Notes under the pieces: generated by a model
Told to the model about the DNA's origin: nothing
The model's input: the letters and a program-made list of their open reading frames with translations, nothing else
Databases searched by the model: none
Source: Micromonospora rosaria
GTDB lineage: Bacteria > Actinomycetota > Actinomycetes > Mycobacteriales > Micromonosporaceae
Assembly: GCF_001567585.1 (NCBI RefSeq)
Contig: NZ_LRQV01000003.1
Location: 1 to 64,000 of the forward strand
Direction of reading: 5' to 3'
Length of the DNA stretch: 64,000 nucleotides
Translations under genes and position numbers: made by a program
Shown: one piece after another, positions 26,283 through 36,153 of the stretch
Layout: each line of letters opens with the position of its first letter
Numbering within the stretch: position 1 is the stretch's first letter

Positions 26283-26477
26283 GGCGGGCGGAGCTGGTTC
26301 GCCCGATCCGTGAGGGTGGGGCGTCGTAAGAGGGAACCCGGTGCGAGACCGGGACTGCCCCGCAGCGGTGAGTGGGAACGACCGCCGTCACCAGAGCACT
26401 GGACCGCGAGGTCTGGGAAGCGACGGCCAGTAGGCGACCAGGTGTCACGCCCACGAGTCCGAAGACCTGCCAGCGCT
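26283..26477 (+). promoter_or_regulatory. Cobalamin riboswitch upstream of metE
   Basis: Conserved cobalamin-riboswitch blocks in the right order: GGGAACCCGGTGCGAGACC, GGGACTGCCCCGCAGCGGT, the long B12-box part AGTAGGCGACCAGG, then GCCCACGAGTCCGAAGACC closing with CTGCC. Bound adenosylcobalamin should shut off the B12-independent MetE when the B12-dependent enzyme can work. Confidence 0.92.
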
Positions 26478-26498
26478 GCGCACACCGCCGGTGTGCGC
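26478..26498 (+). terminator. Expression-platform hairpin of the cobalamin riboswitch
   Basis: An 8-base perfect stem (26478-26485 with 26491-26498) directly behind the aptamer and about 100 bases before the metE start. It could act as attenuator or as part of a switch that hides the ribosome site. Confidence 0.5.
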
Positions 26499-26600
26499 CG
26501 CCGGCGGTCCCTCGGGAGGGCCAGGGCGGAAGCCGGTGCCTCGCCGCACCCCGCCTTCCCCCTCCCGTGCCCGCCGGGCACCTCGAGGGAAGGACCACCT

Positions 26601-28838
26601 GTGAGCACCGCATTCGGTCAGAGCACCGTGCTCGGGTACCCGCGCATCGGCGCCAACCGCGAGCTGAAGAAGGCCGTCGAGGCCTACTGGGCCGGCGCCA
26701 TCGACGCCACCGTCCTGGAGCGCACCGGCGCCACCCTGCGCGCCGAGGTCTGGCGGACGCTGCGCAACGCCCGCCTCGACGCGATCCCGTCGAACACCTT
26801 CTCCTACTACGACCACATGCTCGACACCGCCGTCGCCGTCGGCGCGATCCCGCACCGCTTCGCCCGGCTCGGCCTCTCCGAGCTGGACACCTACTTCGCC
26901 ATGGCCCGGGGTGTCGACGCCGAGCCGGCGTTGGAGCTGACGAAGTGGTTCGCCACCAACTACCACTACCTGGTACCGGAGATCGGCCCGGACACCGTCT
27001 TCGCCCCGAACCCGGCCAAGGCGCTGCGCGAGTACGGCGAGGCCCGGGACCTGGGCGTCACCACCCGGCCGGTGCTGGTCGGGCCGGCCACGTTCCTGCT
27101 GCTGGCCAAGGGCGACGAACCGTTCGCCCGCCTCGACGACCTGGTCGACACGTATGTCGGGATCCTCGCCTCGCTGGCCGAGGCGGGTGTGGCCTGGGTG
27201 CAGCTCGACGAACCCGGCTACGTCGCCGACCGCAGCCCGGCCGAGATCGACGCCCTGCGGCGGGCCTACACCCGGCTCGGTGAGGCCACGCACCGGCCCC
27301 GGATCTTCGTCGCCACCTACTTCGGTGACCTCGGGGACGCGCTGCCGGCGCTGCTGGCCACCCCGGTCGAGGCGATCGGCCTGGACCTGGTCGCCGGGCC
27401 GGGCAACCTCGAGCGCCTCGCCGCCGCCGGTCCGCTGCGCGGCACGACCGTCGTCGCCGGGCTGGTCGACGGTCACAACATCTGGCGGACCGACCTGCGC
27501 GCCGCCGTCACGGCCGGGGCGACGGTCGCCGGGCTGGCCGACCACTTCGCGGTGTCCACGTCCTGCTCGCTGCTGCACGTGCCGGTCGACCTGTCCGTCG
27601 AGACCCGCCTCGACGCGCGCCTGTACGAGCGGCTCGCGTTCGCCCGGCAGAAGGTGGACGAGGTCGTCCTGCTCGGGCGGGCGCTGCGCGACGGCACCGC
27701 GCACCTGCCCGCGCCGCTGCCTCCCGCCCCGGCGGCGTGGCGCAACGACGACGTCCGGGCCCGGCTCGCCGCGCTCGGCCCCGCCGACCGGCAGCGCGGC
27801 GGCTACGGTGAGCGGGCCGCCCGCCAGCAGGAACGGCTGCGGTTGCCGGAGCTGCCCACCACCACGATCGGCTCGTTCCCGCAGACCGGCGAGCTGCGCC
27901 GGGCCCGGGCCGCGCACCGGGCCGGCACCCTCGACGACGCCGGCTACACGGCGCGGATGCGCGCCGAGGTCGAGCACGTCGTCCGGTTGCAGGAGCAGCT
28001 CGGCCTGGACGTGCTCGTGCACGGCGAACCGGAACGCAACGACATGGTCCAGTACTTCGGCGAGCAGCTCGACGGGTTCGCCGCGACCGAGCACGGCTGG
28101 GTGCAGTCCTACGGCTCCCGCTGCGTCCGCCCGCCGGTCATCTACGGGGACGTGGCCCGCCCGGCGCCCATGACGGTCGAGTGGTCCAGCTACGCCCAGT
28201 CGCTGACCGGCAAGCCGGTCAAGGGCATGCTCACCGGCCCGGTCACGATCCTCGCCTGGTCGTTCGTCCGCGACGACCAGCCTCTCGCGGACACCGCCGA
28301 CCAGGTCGCGCTCGCCCTGCGCGACGAGTGCCGCGACCTGGAGGCCGCCGGGATCCGGGTCATCCAGGTCGACGAGCCGGCGCTACGGGAGACCCTGCCG
28401 CTGCGGGCCGCCGACCACCCGGCGTACCTGGACTGGGCGGTGGGCGCGTTCCGCCTGGCCACCGCCGGCGTGGCCGACGACACCCAGATCCACACCCACC
28501 TGTGCTACTCCGAGTTCGGCGACGTGATCAACGCCATCGACGCCCTCGACGCCGACGTCACGAGCATCGAGGCGTCCCGCTCCAAGATGGAGGTCCTCGA
28601 CGACCTCGCCGCGATCGGGTACCGGCGGGGCGTCGGCCCCGGCGTGTGGGACATCCACTCCCCCCGGGTGCCCTCCCTCGACGAGGTGGTCGAGGCGCTG
28701 CGCCGGGCCGTCGCGGCCGTGCCGGCCCGGCGGCTGTGGGTCAACCCGGACTGCGGCCTGAAGACCCGCGCCTACCCCGAGGTCGAGGCGTCCCTGCGGC
28801 GCCTGGTCGCTGCCGCCGCCGAGGTCCGCAACCGCTGA
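26601..28838 (+). CDS. metE: Cobalamin-independent methionine synthase
   Basis: 745 residues, full length for MetE: two related TIM-barrel halves. The N-terminal half begins [18 protein letters not shown]. The C-terminal half starts at [18 protein letters not shown] and carries the zinc and homocysteine site: HTHLCYSEF (His, Cys), the Glu of [11 protein letters not shown], and [11 protein letters not shown] (Cys). It methylates homocysteine from 5-methyltetrahydropteroyl-glutamate. The GTG at 26601 is chosen for GGGAAGGA before it; earlier in-frame starts lie within the riboswitch. A stand-alone gene with a terminator right behind it. Confidence 0.97.
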   Translation: MSTAFGQSTVLGYPRIGANRELKKAVEAYWAGAIDATVLERTGATLRAEVWRTLRNARLDAIPSNTFSYYDHMLDTAVAVGAIPHRFARLGLSELDTYFAMARGVDAEPALELTKWFATNYHYLVPEIGPDTVFAPNPAKALREYGEARDLGVTTRPVLVGPATFLLLAKGDEPFARLDDLVDTYVGILASLAEAGVAWVQLDEPGYVADRSPAEIDALRRAYTRLGEATHRPRIFVATYFGDLGDALPALLATPVEAIGLDLVAGPGNLERLAAAGPLRGTTVVAGLVDGHNIWRTDLRAAVTAGATVAGLADHFAVSTSCSLLHVPVDLSVETRLDARLYERLAFARQKVDEVVLLGRALRDGTAHLPAPLPPAPAAWRNDDVRARLAALGPADRQRGGYGERAARQQERLRLPELPTTTIGSFPQTGELRRARAAHRAGTLDDAGYTARMRAEVEHVVRLQEQLGLDVLVHGEPERNDMVQYFGEQLDGFAATEHGWVQSYGSRCVRPPVIYGDVARPAPMTVEWSSYAQSLTGKPVKGMLTGPVTILAWSFVRDDQPLADTADQVALALRDECRDLEAAGIRVIQVDEPALRETLPLRAADHPAYLDWAVGAFRLATAGVADDTQIHTHLCYSEFGDVINAIDALDADVTSIEASRSKMEVLDDLAAIGYRRGVGPGVWDIHSPRVPSLDEVVEALRRAVAAVPARRLWVNPDCGLKTRAYPEVEASLRRLVAAAAEVRNR

Positions 28839-28843
28839 CCTCC

Positions 28844-28882
28844 CCGCGCCGGGCGGACCCTTCCCGGGTTCGCCCGGCGCGG
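28844..28882 (+). terminator. Hairpin terminator after metE
   Basis: Arms 28844-28860 and 28866-28882 pair over 17 bases with one mismatch around a 5-base loop, 5 bases past the metE stop. Confidence 0.75.
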
Positions 28883-28938
28883 TCCGGTCGGAGTAGCGGC
28901 GGGTGTCGGCTACCCCGAGCCGGATGATCACCTGCCGG

Positions 28939-29199
28939 TCAGGTGTCGGGCTGTCCGGCGGTGGCGGCCACGAGCAGCGACAGTTCCCGGACGAGGTCGT
29001 CCAGGGACTGGCCGCTGTGCGTCCGGAGCAGTCCGAGGGTGAGGTCGGCCAGCAGGTAGAAGCCGAGGGTCTTCGCCTGCTCGGAGCTGAACGCGGCGAG
29101 CAGTTCCTCGGCGTCGGCGAGATCACCGCGGTGTGTGGCGGCGATGACCCCGGCGGCGCGTTGCACCAGCTCCGCCGTGGCAGGGGTGGGGCCGGTCAC
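28939..29199 (-). CDS. Small helical hypothetical protein
   Basis: About 86 residues, GTG start at 29199, beginning 5 bases after the superoxide dismutase stop, so probably co-transcribed. It is predicted helical (ELVQRAAGVIAATHRGDLAD, SEQAKTLGFYLLADLTLGLL) with alternating hydrophobic and charged residues. No motif recognised. Confidence 0.6.
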   Translation of the reverse strand: MTGPTPATAELVQRAAGVIAATHRGDLADAEELLAAFSSEQAKTLGFYLLADLTLGLLRTHSGQSLDDLVRELSLLVAATAGQPDT

Positions 29200-29204
29200 G
29201 CCAC

Positions 29205-29819
29205 TCAGACCTTCGGCGTGGCGGCGCGGGCGGCGTCGAACCGGGCGATCACGTCCGACCAGTTGACCAGGTTCCATAGCCGGTCGACGTAGTCCGGCCG
29301 GACGTTCTTGTACTGCAGGTAGTAGGCATGCTCCCAGGCGTCGAAGACCAGCAGCGGGGTGGCGCCCTGCCCCACGTTGCCGTGGTGGTCGTACACCTGC
29401 TCCACGATCAGCCGCTGCCCGAGCGGCTCCCAGGCCAGCACACCCCAGCCGGAGCCCTGCACGCTCTTGGTCGCCGCTGACAGCTGCCCGGCGAACGCGT
29501 CGAACGAGCCGAAGTGCTCGTCGATCGCCGCCGCCAACTCGCCGTCCGGACGGTCGCCGCCCTCCGGGGACAGGTTGCCCCAGAAGATCGTGTGCAGGAC
29601 GTGCCCCGACAGGTTGAACGCGAAGGTCTTCTCCAGACCCACCACCGTGCTGAAGTCCCCCTTGGCGCGGGCCTCGGCGAGCTGCTCCAGACCATCGTTG
29701 GCGCCCTTGACGTACGCGGCGTGGTGCTTGCTGTGGTGCAGCTCCAGGATCTGCCCGGACATCGCCGGCTCCAAGGCACCGTAGTCGTACGGCATGTCGG
29801 GCAGGTTGTAGACCGCCAT
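29205..29819 (-). CDS. Iron/manganese superoxide dismutase
   Basis: 204 residues, normal size. Metal ligands are His near residue 28 (LELHHSKHH), His in [11 protein letters not shown], and Asp and His in [15 protein letters not shown]. It converts superoxide to hydrogen peroxide and oxygen in the cytosol. Iron or manganese use cannot be decided by eye. The ATG at 29819 has an AAGGAG site. A small helical protein gene follows. Confidence 0.95.
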   Translation of the reverse strand: MAVYNLPDMPYDYGALEPAMSGQILELHHSKHHAAYVKGANDGLEQLAEARAKGDFSTVVGLEKTFAFNLSGHVLHTIFWGNLSPEGGDRPDGELAAAIDEHFGSFDAFAGQLSAATKSVQGSGWGVLAWEPLGQRLIVEQVYDHHGNVGQGATPLLVFDAWEHAYYLQYKNVRPDYVDRLWNLVNWSDVIARFDAARAATPKV

Positions 29820-30199
29820 CAGAACTCCTTCACCCCTTGATGCGAATCTGTGGTTGTTGCCAACATAGTGCAACAGGGTGGGGTTATCGTGCCCAGGAGT
29901 CACGATCGGTCCCCGCCGGAGGCCGATCGGATGGCAGCCGCGTTGACCCACAAACACCACGGCGCGGCATACTCGCTGACCTCACTGGCGAGGCAGGCCA
30001 CTGCGGGCGCCTCGCGGCTCCCGAGCCGTGACGTCCTACCGGGCCGTCGGAACCGAGTTGCCGGCCCGACGCGGACGGCTGCCGGCTGCTGCGGCCGACC
30101 GGCAGAACACGAGGCGTCCGGGACGGCCGACATGGGCGATCTCGGCCGCGTCCCGAGTGCCTGTGCCTCCCTGTGGGGCCTGCAGGCACTGCGGCAGGA
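29820..30199. other. Intergenic region
   Basis: About 380 bases between the superoxide dismutase start and the SRPBCC gene stop. No gene or clear hairpin. The dismutase promoter should lie in its first 100 bases. Confidence 0.4.
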
Positions 30200-30739
30200 T
30201 CAACGCCTACGCTCGCCACGCCCCGCGATCGGCTGCCGGCTCCCCACTGGCGGGTGATCCCGGTGGGTGCCAGCAGCGGCTCCGAGGTCGTGGGACTGCG
30301 TGAATTCCCGGTGTACGGCCAGGTCTTCCACGCGGTGCAGGGTCTCCGCGTTACGGGGGCGCAGCAGCAGTGACATGAGGGCTTTCGGGAGGAACCGGGC
30401 GGCTCCGGAGACCGCCATCCAGCCCATCCGTACGCAAGTGGTGGTGTCCGAGACACGCTCCAGGGTCAGGCGGACACGGGCGATGCCGAGTGGCCCGGCG
30501 TGCGCTTCGAGTTCGAGTATCCGGTTCGGTTCCATCTCGCGTACGACGGTCCGATCGTTGACCTGCAGTGGCCAGGGGCCCAGCCGGTGGTGCACTTGGG
30601 CGCCCACTGCGGGCCAGCCGGCGTCGACGGCCCGGATGTGGGCGGCACCGACAACCCAACTGGCGTAGCTCCAACCATCCGCGAGCACCGCGAAGACCCT
30701 CTCGGAAGAGGTGCGTATGGTGCGGTGGACCTCGATCAT
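30200..30739 (-). CDS. SRPBCC-fold (polyketide cyclase/START-like) protein
   Basis: 179 residues with the N-terminal signature of SRPBCC proteins (IEVHRTIRTSSERVFAVLAD, then SYASWVVGAAHIR) and a long C-terminal helix around residue 135. The fold binds hydrophobic ligands; the role is unknown. The ATG at 30739 shares a base with the stop of a possible small upstream gene (TGATG), with an AAGGAG site in front. The last 40 residues are basic and low in complexity. Confidence 0.75.
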   Translation of the reverse strand: MIEVHRTIRTSSERVFAVLADGWSYASWVVGAAHIRAVDAGWPAVGAQVHHRLGPWPLQVNDRTVVREMEPNRILELEAHAGPLGIARVRLTLERVSDTTTCVRMGWMAVSGAARFLPKALMSLLLRPRNAETLHRVEDLAVHREFTQSHDLGAAAGTHRDHPPVGSRQPIAGRGERRR

Positions 30740-31020
30740 CACGTCTCCTTGCCTCCGGCCCGGCACGGGTTCCCTGCCGAGTCGGAAGCAAACGGCGTCG
30801 CCAGCTGGCCGCCCGGATCAGCCTGGGCGGTACGGGGAGTCGGTTCGGCAGCGATCAACCCGATCGACACGGCGGCGGCCACCATCCCGGCAAGCGCGGG
30901 GAGAATCTGGACGCGGCGAGATGCCACGGGGTTGGCCGTGGTCGTGGCAGGATCACGCAGGCGAGTCGTCCGTCCTCGAAAGGTACGCCGCCAGCGTTGC
31001 GGCGCACATGTCGATGGCAC
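30739..31020 (-). CDS. Possible small membrane protein (uncertain)
   Basis: About 93 codons, or 62 from a GTG at 30927. One hydrophobic stretch (ILPALAGMVAAAVSIGLIAA) follows a basic start, and G/C dominates third positions, so coding is plausible. Its stop overlaps the SRPBCC start. A second small frame (stop 30953, ending YLSRTDDSPA) overlaps its 5' end. Between 30740 and 31184 only one of these can be fully real; starts are not resolved. Confidence 0.3.
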   Translation of the reverse strand: MPSTCAPQRWRRTFRGRTTRLRDPATTTANPVASRRVQILPALAGMVAAAVSIGLIAAEPTPRTAQADPGGQLATPFASDSAGNPCRAGGKET

Positions 31021-31184
31021 GCCCAGGAAGCGTCACCCGGTCACCCGCGAAATCGACGGCAGCGCACATGCCTCGTGTACGCGACGCGGGCAGGTCTTCG
31101 GGGGCGCGTCCGGTGAATGGTGGCCACGAATCGCCGCGGGTGGGTGTGCGGCGGTCAGGCTGCCGGGGCCACTGCCGGGCGGCG

Positions 31185-32600
31185 TCACACGGGCTGAGGT
31201 GCCCCCGGGACCCGTGCCGCGGCACCGGGCCGGGTCAGGGTGCCTCCGGACCGCTCGCGCACCGGCGCGTGCCGGCGTCGGAGCCGTTCCACGACCCACA
31301 TCAGGGCAGCGAGGGCCACGACCACCCGCAGGGTCGTGATGACGGTCTGCGGGCCCGACCCGTACAGCAGGGCGCACTGCGCCAACCCGAACACGCACAC
31401 CGCCCGCAGGGTGGTGACAACCCGCAGCAGCGCCGCCTCCACCCCGGCCACGGCCATGGCGAGGAGCACCGCGATCACGATCAGCCCGACCGCGCCGTAG
31501 TAGGCGACCGCCGTCCCGAGGATGGTGGGCAACCAGTCGACGCGCTGGGACAGCCCGAAGGCCCGCGCGATGTAGGCCTCCTCGCTGCGGGACTCGAGGG
31601 TGCGGCTGGCCACCTTGTCCGGCACGAGCAGGCTCGGTGCGAGCATGGTCAGGTTGTTTCCCACCGTCGCCAGGCCGATCGGCTCGCCGCTGCCGCGCAG
31701 CCCCTGGTAGACGATGGCCGCGAAGGTGTTGCCGTCGAAGCGGTACACGACGTCGTCCAGGATCGCCTGCCGGCTCTCGCCGGTGTGCATCCGCCCGGCA
31801 CCCTCGACCAGGGCCGTCAGCCGCCCGCCGCTGCCCTCCCCCGCGTGGAACACCTCCCGGCCGGCGACCGCCCGGGTCGACGAGATCAGCGCGGTGGCCG
31901 CCGTCAGCACCACCACGATCATGGCGATCTGCCGCCGCGACGGCCGCACCCCGTGCATCGCCGCGCCCACGACGGTGAGCACCCCGGCGAAGACGATCAT
32001 CGCTCGGGTGCCGGCCACGACCAGGGCCAGGCTCTCCACCAGGAGTACGGGCAGCAGCCACCGCATGCCGTAACGGATCACCACCACCGCTCCGGCCAAC
32101 GCGATCAAGGGGACCAGGAACTGCCCTGCCAGGTCCACCAGGATCCCCTCGCGTTCCGGGATCACCTCGTCCGCCCGGGCCGGGGCGAGTGGTTGCAGCG
32201 CCCCCCGCCCCTGCCACGTCGCCGCGAGCAACGGCACCACCAGCACGAGCAGCCACCGCATCCGGAGCCGGTGCAGTCCCGCGCCCCGGTCGACCGGTCC
32301 CGCCGGCCCGCGCCGCCGACTCCAGCCGACGAGCGCACCGTAGACCGCGCCATAGGCGGCGATCGCCACCGAGACGAGCAGTGTCCAGGCATCGACGGCA
32401 GCCTGATCCAGGTAGGCGCGGAAGAAGTTCCGGCCCGGCCACAGCCACTGCATCACCTCGGTAACCCCGTGGAAGACCACCGCGACCAGCAGCATCAGGG
32501 CTCCCGGTCGGCGTACCCACTCACCGCCGATGGCCAGGTGCACCCAGAGCACGGTGGCTGCCTGGACGAGCAGCCCGGCCACGACCGACATGGTCAACAT
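31185..32600 (-). CDS. O-antigen polymerase-like (Wzy/ligase-type) membrane protein
   Basis: About 471 residues with roughly ten to eleven membrane helices and a large extracellular loop (about residues 230-330, with GRMHTGESRQAILDDVV and FAAIVYQGLRGSGEPIG). That layout is typical of O-antigen polymerase/oligosaccharide repeat-unit polymerase proteins. It would join lipid-linked repeat units of a surface polysaccharide. The ATG at 32600 has a GGAG site. No glycosyltransferase genes adjoin it. Confidence 0.65.
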   Translation of the reverse strand: MLTMSVVAGLLVQAATVLWVHLAIGGEWVRRPGALMLLVAVVFHGVTEVMQWLWPGRNFFRAYLDQAAVDAWTLLVSVAIAAYGAVYGALVGWSRRRGPAGPVDRGAGLHRLRMRWLLVLVVPLLAATWQGRGALQPLAPARADEVIPEREGILVDLAGQFLVPLIALAGAVVVIRYGMRWLLPVLLVESLALVVAGTRAMIVFAGVLTVVGAAMHGVRPSRRQIAMIVVVLTAATALISSTRAVAGREVFHAGEGSGGRLTALVEGAGRMHTGESRQAILDDVVYRFDGNTFAAIVYQGLRGSGEPIGLATVGNNLTMLAPSLLVPDKVASRTLESRSEEAYIARAFGLSQRVDWLPTILGTAVAYYGAVGLIVIAVLLAMAVAGVEAALLRVVTTLRAVCVFGLAQCALLYGSGPQTVITTLRVVVALAALMWVVERLRRRHAPVRERSGGTLTRPGAAARVPGAPQPV

Positions 32601-32817
32601 CTCTGCGCTCCGCCTTCCCCGGCCACGGTGTTGAACGGCGGCGGGACCGGCCCGAGGCACACCTACCGCTGACTGATCAACGGAGCACGGAGCTGATGGT
32701 GACTCGTCTGGTGGGACCCCGGCGCACGTCGCGTTCCCCGCACGGCTACCGCCTCCGGGTACGAGACGCCGGACCAGAGGCACGACGCCACACTATGGCT
32801 GCGGACGGGCGGTACCG

Positions 32818-33681
32818 TCACGAGAGGAACCGGTGCACCGCCGCCACCAGATCGTCGGGGTTCTCCTCGGCGACGTGGTGTCCGGCCTCGACCGGGTGAC
32901 CGCGCAGATCGTCGGCCCACGGGCGCCAGACGGCCAGCGGATCACCGTAGAGGTCTTCCAGGTCGTCCCGGGTCGACCACAGCACCAGCGTCGGGCAGCG
33001 AACGGTGCGACCGGCACGCCGGTCGGCCTCCTCGTGCGCCCGGTCAACGCCGAGGCCAGCCCGGTAGTCCTCCAGCATCGCCCGTACGGTGGCCGGGTCA
33101 TGGATGGCATCCCGGAACTCCTGGTAGTTCTCGGCGCCCATGCTCTCCGGCCGCGCCTGGCCGGCGTACCAGGCATCGGGGTCGACGGTGATGGCCCGCT
33201 CCGGCTTGTCGGGCTGGGCGAAGAAGAACCAGTGGTACCAGTCATGGGCGAACGTCGCGTCACACCTGGCCAGGGCCTCACTGATGGGTACACCGTCGAT
33301 GACGACCAGGTGACCGACCGCGTCGGGGTGATCCAGCGCCAGGCGTAACGCCACATACGATCCGCGGTCGTGCCCGACCACAGCGAACGTCGGATGGCCC
33401 AACTCCTCCATCAGCCGCACCATGTCCGCCGCGACCACCCGCTTGGACTGCTGGGAGTGGTCCGCGAGCACCGTCGCCGTGCCGGACTGCCCGTAGCCGC
33501 GCATGTCGGGACAGACGACGGTGAACCCGCGATCCACCAGCGGCGGCGCGACCCGATGCCACGTCGATCCGGTACGCGGGTGCCCGTGGATCAGGAGAAC
33601 CGGTGGTCCTTGCCCGGCGTGCCGGACCCGGAGGTCCACCTCCCCGACGTCGATCCGTTCGTCCTCGAAGCCGTCGAACAT
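32818..33681 (-). CDS. Alpha/beta hydrolase, fluoroacetate-dehalogenase-like
   Basis: About 287 residues. The oxyanion region is LLIHGHPRTGSTWH; the nucleophile elbow VVGHDRGSYVAL has Asp, not Ser, so it is a dehalogenase or epoxide hydrolase. Cap segment YHWFFFAQPDKPERAI has the His-Trp pair that binds fluoride in fluoroacetate dehalogenase; the catalytic His is in VEAGHHVAEENPDDL. The substrate could be a haloacid or an epoxide. The ATG at 33681 is used, but it lacks a good ribosome site. Stand-alone gene. Confidence 0.8.
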   Translation of the reverse strand: MFDGFEDERIDVGEVDLRVRHAGQGPPVLLIHGHPRTGSTWHRVAPPLVDRGFTVVCPDMRGYGQSGTATVLADHSQQSKRVVAADMVRLMEELGHPTFAVVGHDRGSYVALRLALDHPDAVGHLVVIDGVPISEALARCDATFAHDWYHWFFFAQPDKPERAITVDPDAWYAGQARPESMGAENYQEFRDAIHDPATVRAMLEDYRAGLGVDRAHEEADRRAGRTVRCPTLVLWSTRDDLEDLYGDPLAVWRPWADDLRGHPVEAGHHVAEENPDDLVAAVHRFLS

Positions 33682-33832
33682 GCGCGACGAGTATCCGGGC
33701 CGCCCGGCGGGCAAACACCCGCGCCTCGGCTACCGGTCCGCGCGACGCCGGATCGACCTCGCCGTCACGTCCCGGCGTTCGTCCGCCTCGGGCGCGAGCC
33801 GGCACCCGGCGATGCGCCGCCGCACCGCGAGG

Positions 33833-35446
33833 TCAGCGCTGCGGGGGAACGGTCACGCCGGCCGGCCAGTGCCGGTCGACGCCGCGCCGGTCCAGTTCGG
33901 CCTGGAAGTCCTCCAGCAGCTTCGCGGTGTCCCGCACGCCGTGCGGCGAGGTCTGGCGGTCCAGGCAGTACGCGGCGAGCGCGCCCGCCGCCTCGCCGAT
34001 CGACCACTCGGCCGGATGCACCCGGTAGCAGCCGTTGGTGATGTGGGTCGTCCCGATCGTCTTGCCGGCCGCGACCACGTTCGTGACCCGTCTGGGCAGC
34101 AGCGCGCCGAGCGGGATCTCGAACGGGTGCGCCGCCACGTCGAGGTAGCCGTCGCCGCCGGTGGTCGGGTGCAGGTCGATCCGGTAGTGGCCGGTGCCGA
34201 CGGAGTCGTGGTACCGCACCGCCCCGGCGTCTCCCCGGACGGCGACGGACAGGTCCTGCTCGGTCGGGGTCGTCACCGCCTCCAGCCGGCGGGCTTCACG
34301 GATGTACGGGGCCTGGGCGAAGCCGTCGACGGTGCCGGTGACGTCGGGTCGCAGCCGCAGTCCGGGATAGCCGGTGCCGCCGTCGGGCCGGGGTGCCTCG
34401 GTCTGCAGCCAGTACAGGAACGCCTGGCTGAACTCCTTGGCCCGGCGCAGGTGCCGCTCGGCGTCGGGGACGCCGAACAGCGGTCCGTCGAGGTAGTCGG
34501 TCATCGGCCAGTTGACGATCGTGACGTCGCTGGTCAGCAGGCCGGGCCGGAACGCCTGCCGGTCCAGGATCCGCCGGTAGGTCCACAGTTCCGGGGCGAG
34601 CAGCGCCTCCTCCATGGAGGTGGTGGCCGTCGCCGACGGGTTGGGGGTGAACCGGCCGGTGATCGGCTCGCCGGTGCGCGGGTCGGGGTACGTCCAGCTG
34701 AAGAGTCGGCCGGGCCAGCCCGGTGCGGACATGGTCCGCCAGTGGGCGTAGTCGGCCGGCCGGTCGACGGTGTGGTCGCCGTCGACGTGGTCGAGCGCGA
34801 AGCAGACGGTGGCGGCCTGCATGTTCAGCGGCGCCGCCTCGCGGGGCGCGCTCGGCTCGCCGGTCTGCGCCTGTGACTCGGTACCGGTGCGGTGTTCGAT
34901 GCCGGCCAGAGCCAGCAGGTCGCCGGTCTCGCTGGCCTCCAGCACCAGCCGGGCGCCGATGTGGCGGACGGTGCCGTCGGCCAGCCGTACGGCGACGCCG
35001 GTGACCGTGTCGCCGTCGGTGTGGGCGCGTTCGAGCCGCGCCCGGGTGTGGACGGTCAGCCGTCCGGACGCGCGCCAGGGGGCGGTCATCGCCCGGAGCA
35101 CGGCCAGCGCCGCCCGGGGTTCGTGGCACAGCGGGCTGACCCAGCCGTTGCCGGGGTTGAGCAGGTCGGTGGGGTCGGCCAGGGGGTACCAGGCGCGGTA
35201 GTGGTCGCGGACACCCTGCCGGAAGCGGCGGTAGGCGCGGGTCGAGCCGTGGCTCTCGATGAAGCGGTGCTCGTCCGGTGGCACCGCCTGGGAGGTGAGC
35301 TGCCCGCCGATCCACTCGTACGGCTCGATGACGACGACGCGGGCGCCGCCCTCGCAGGCGGCGACGGCGGCGGCGATTCCGCCCACTCCCCCGCCGACGA
35401 CCAGGACGTCGGTGAACTCCTCGGCGGTTGTCGTACCCGTGCCCAT
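33833..35446 (-). CDS. FAD-dependent oxidoreductase (FAD_oxidored family)
   Basis: 537 residues. The FAD dinucleotide fold is VLVVGGGVGGIAAAVAACEGG near the start, with IGGQLTSQAVPPDE following, a signature of PF12831-type secretory or sugar-associated flavoproteins. The C-terminal end has VVAAGKTIGTTHITNGCYRVH. Last gene of the amino-sugar operon, with TGATG coupling to the GntR gene. It may oxidise a carbohydrate or its breakdown product; the substrate is unknown. Confidence 0.82.
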   Translation of the reverse strand: MGTGTTTAEEFTDVLVVGGGVGGIAAAVAACEGGARVVVIEPYEWIGGQLTSQAVPPDEHRFIESHGSTRAYRRFRQGVRDHYRAWYPLADPTDLLNPGNGWVSPLCHEPRAALAVLRAMTAPWRASGRLTVHTRARLERAHTDGDTVTGVAVRLADGTVRHIGARLVLEASETGDLLALAGIEHRTGTESQAQTGEPSAPREAAPLNMQAATVCFALDHVDGDHTVDRPADYAHWRTMSAPGWPGRLFSWTYPDPRTGEPITGRFTPNPSATATTSMEEALLAPELWTYRRILDRQAFRPGLLTSDVTIVNWPMTDYLDGPLFGVPDAERHLRRAKEFSQAFLYWLQTEAPRPDGGTGYPGLRLRPDVTGTVDGFAQAPYIREARRLEAVTTPTEQDLSVAVRGDAGAVRYHDSVGTGHYRIDLHPTTGGDGYLDVAAHPFEIPLGALLPRRVTNVVAAGKTIGTTHITNGCYRVHPAEWSIGEAAGALAAYCLDRQTSPHGVRDTAKLLEDFQAELDRRGVDRHWPAGVTVPPQR

Positions 35447-36153
35447 CAGTCGTCCTCGCCTCGTCGTGCGGTCAGTGAGAAGTGGTAGCGGTCGCCGCGG
35501 TAGTAGGAGACGGCGCGTTCGATCGCCCGGCCGCGTCCGTCGTAGCCGAGGCGGCGTACCTCGAGCAGCGCGGCGGCGGCCGGGATCTCCAGCAGGTCGC
35601 ACTGCCGGCTGGTGGGTACGACGGCGGCGATCATCTGCTGGGCGACGGTGACCTGGATGTTGTAGCGGTCCTTCATGGTCTCGTAGAGGCCGCCGCCGAG
35701 GTCCTCGACCAGCAGTCCGGGAAAGAGGTCGGCGGGGAGGTGGACCTCTTCGAGGCACATCGGGGCGCCGTCGGCGAGTCGCAGCCGTTCGATCCGGTAG
35801 AGCAGCGATCCTTCGGGCAGGCCGAGTTCGGTGGCGACGGCGTCGCGGGCGACGACCGCGTCGGTGGTGATCGTCTTGCTGCTCGGGATGAGCCCGCGGG
35901 CCCGCATGTCCTCGCTGAAGCCGCTGAGGCTGGTGTCCTTGGCGATGCGGGTGTCGGAGACGAAGGTGCCCTGGCCGCGGATGGTGTAGATCACGCCGGT
36001 GTCGAGCAGTTCGCGCAGCGCCTGGCGCAGCGTGGTCCGGCTGACGCCGAGTTCCTCGGCGAGGTCGCGTTCGCGGGGCAACGCCGCGTGCGGTGCCAGG
36101 GCGGAGACGCGGTGACGCAGTTCCGCGCGGACATGGCTGATCTTGGTGGTCAT
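35446..36153 (-). CDS. GntR/HutC-family transcriptional regulator
   Basis: 235 residues. The winged helix lies at LPRERDLAEELGVSRTTLRQ, followed by a UTRA ligand domain (SFSEDM-like GFSEDMRARG, then CLEEVHLPADLFPG) typical of the HutC subfamily (NagR, DasR). Such regulators sense sugar phosphates such as GlcNAc-6-P or GlcN-6-P. Embedded in the operon it should control. The inverted repeat at 44358-44375 is the likely binding site. Confidence 0.9.
   Translation of the reverse strand: MTTKISHVRAELRHRVSALAPHAALPRERDLAEELGVSRTTLRQALRELLDTGVIYTIRGQGTFVSDTRIAKDTSLSGFSEDMRARGLIPSSKTITTDAVVARDAVATELGLPEGSLLYRIERLRLADGAPMCLEEVHLPADLFPGLLVEDLGGGLYETMKDRYNIQVTVAQQMIAAVVPTSRQCDLLEIPAAAALLEVRRLGYDGRGRAIERAVSYYRGDRYHFSLTARRGEDD

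Noticed and set aside
26310..26600. An N-terminal extension of MetE of about 97 residues
   Set aside because: The extension is the translated riboswitch. The GTG at 26601 has a proper ribosome site and gives the normal MetE N-terminus.
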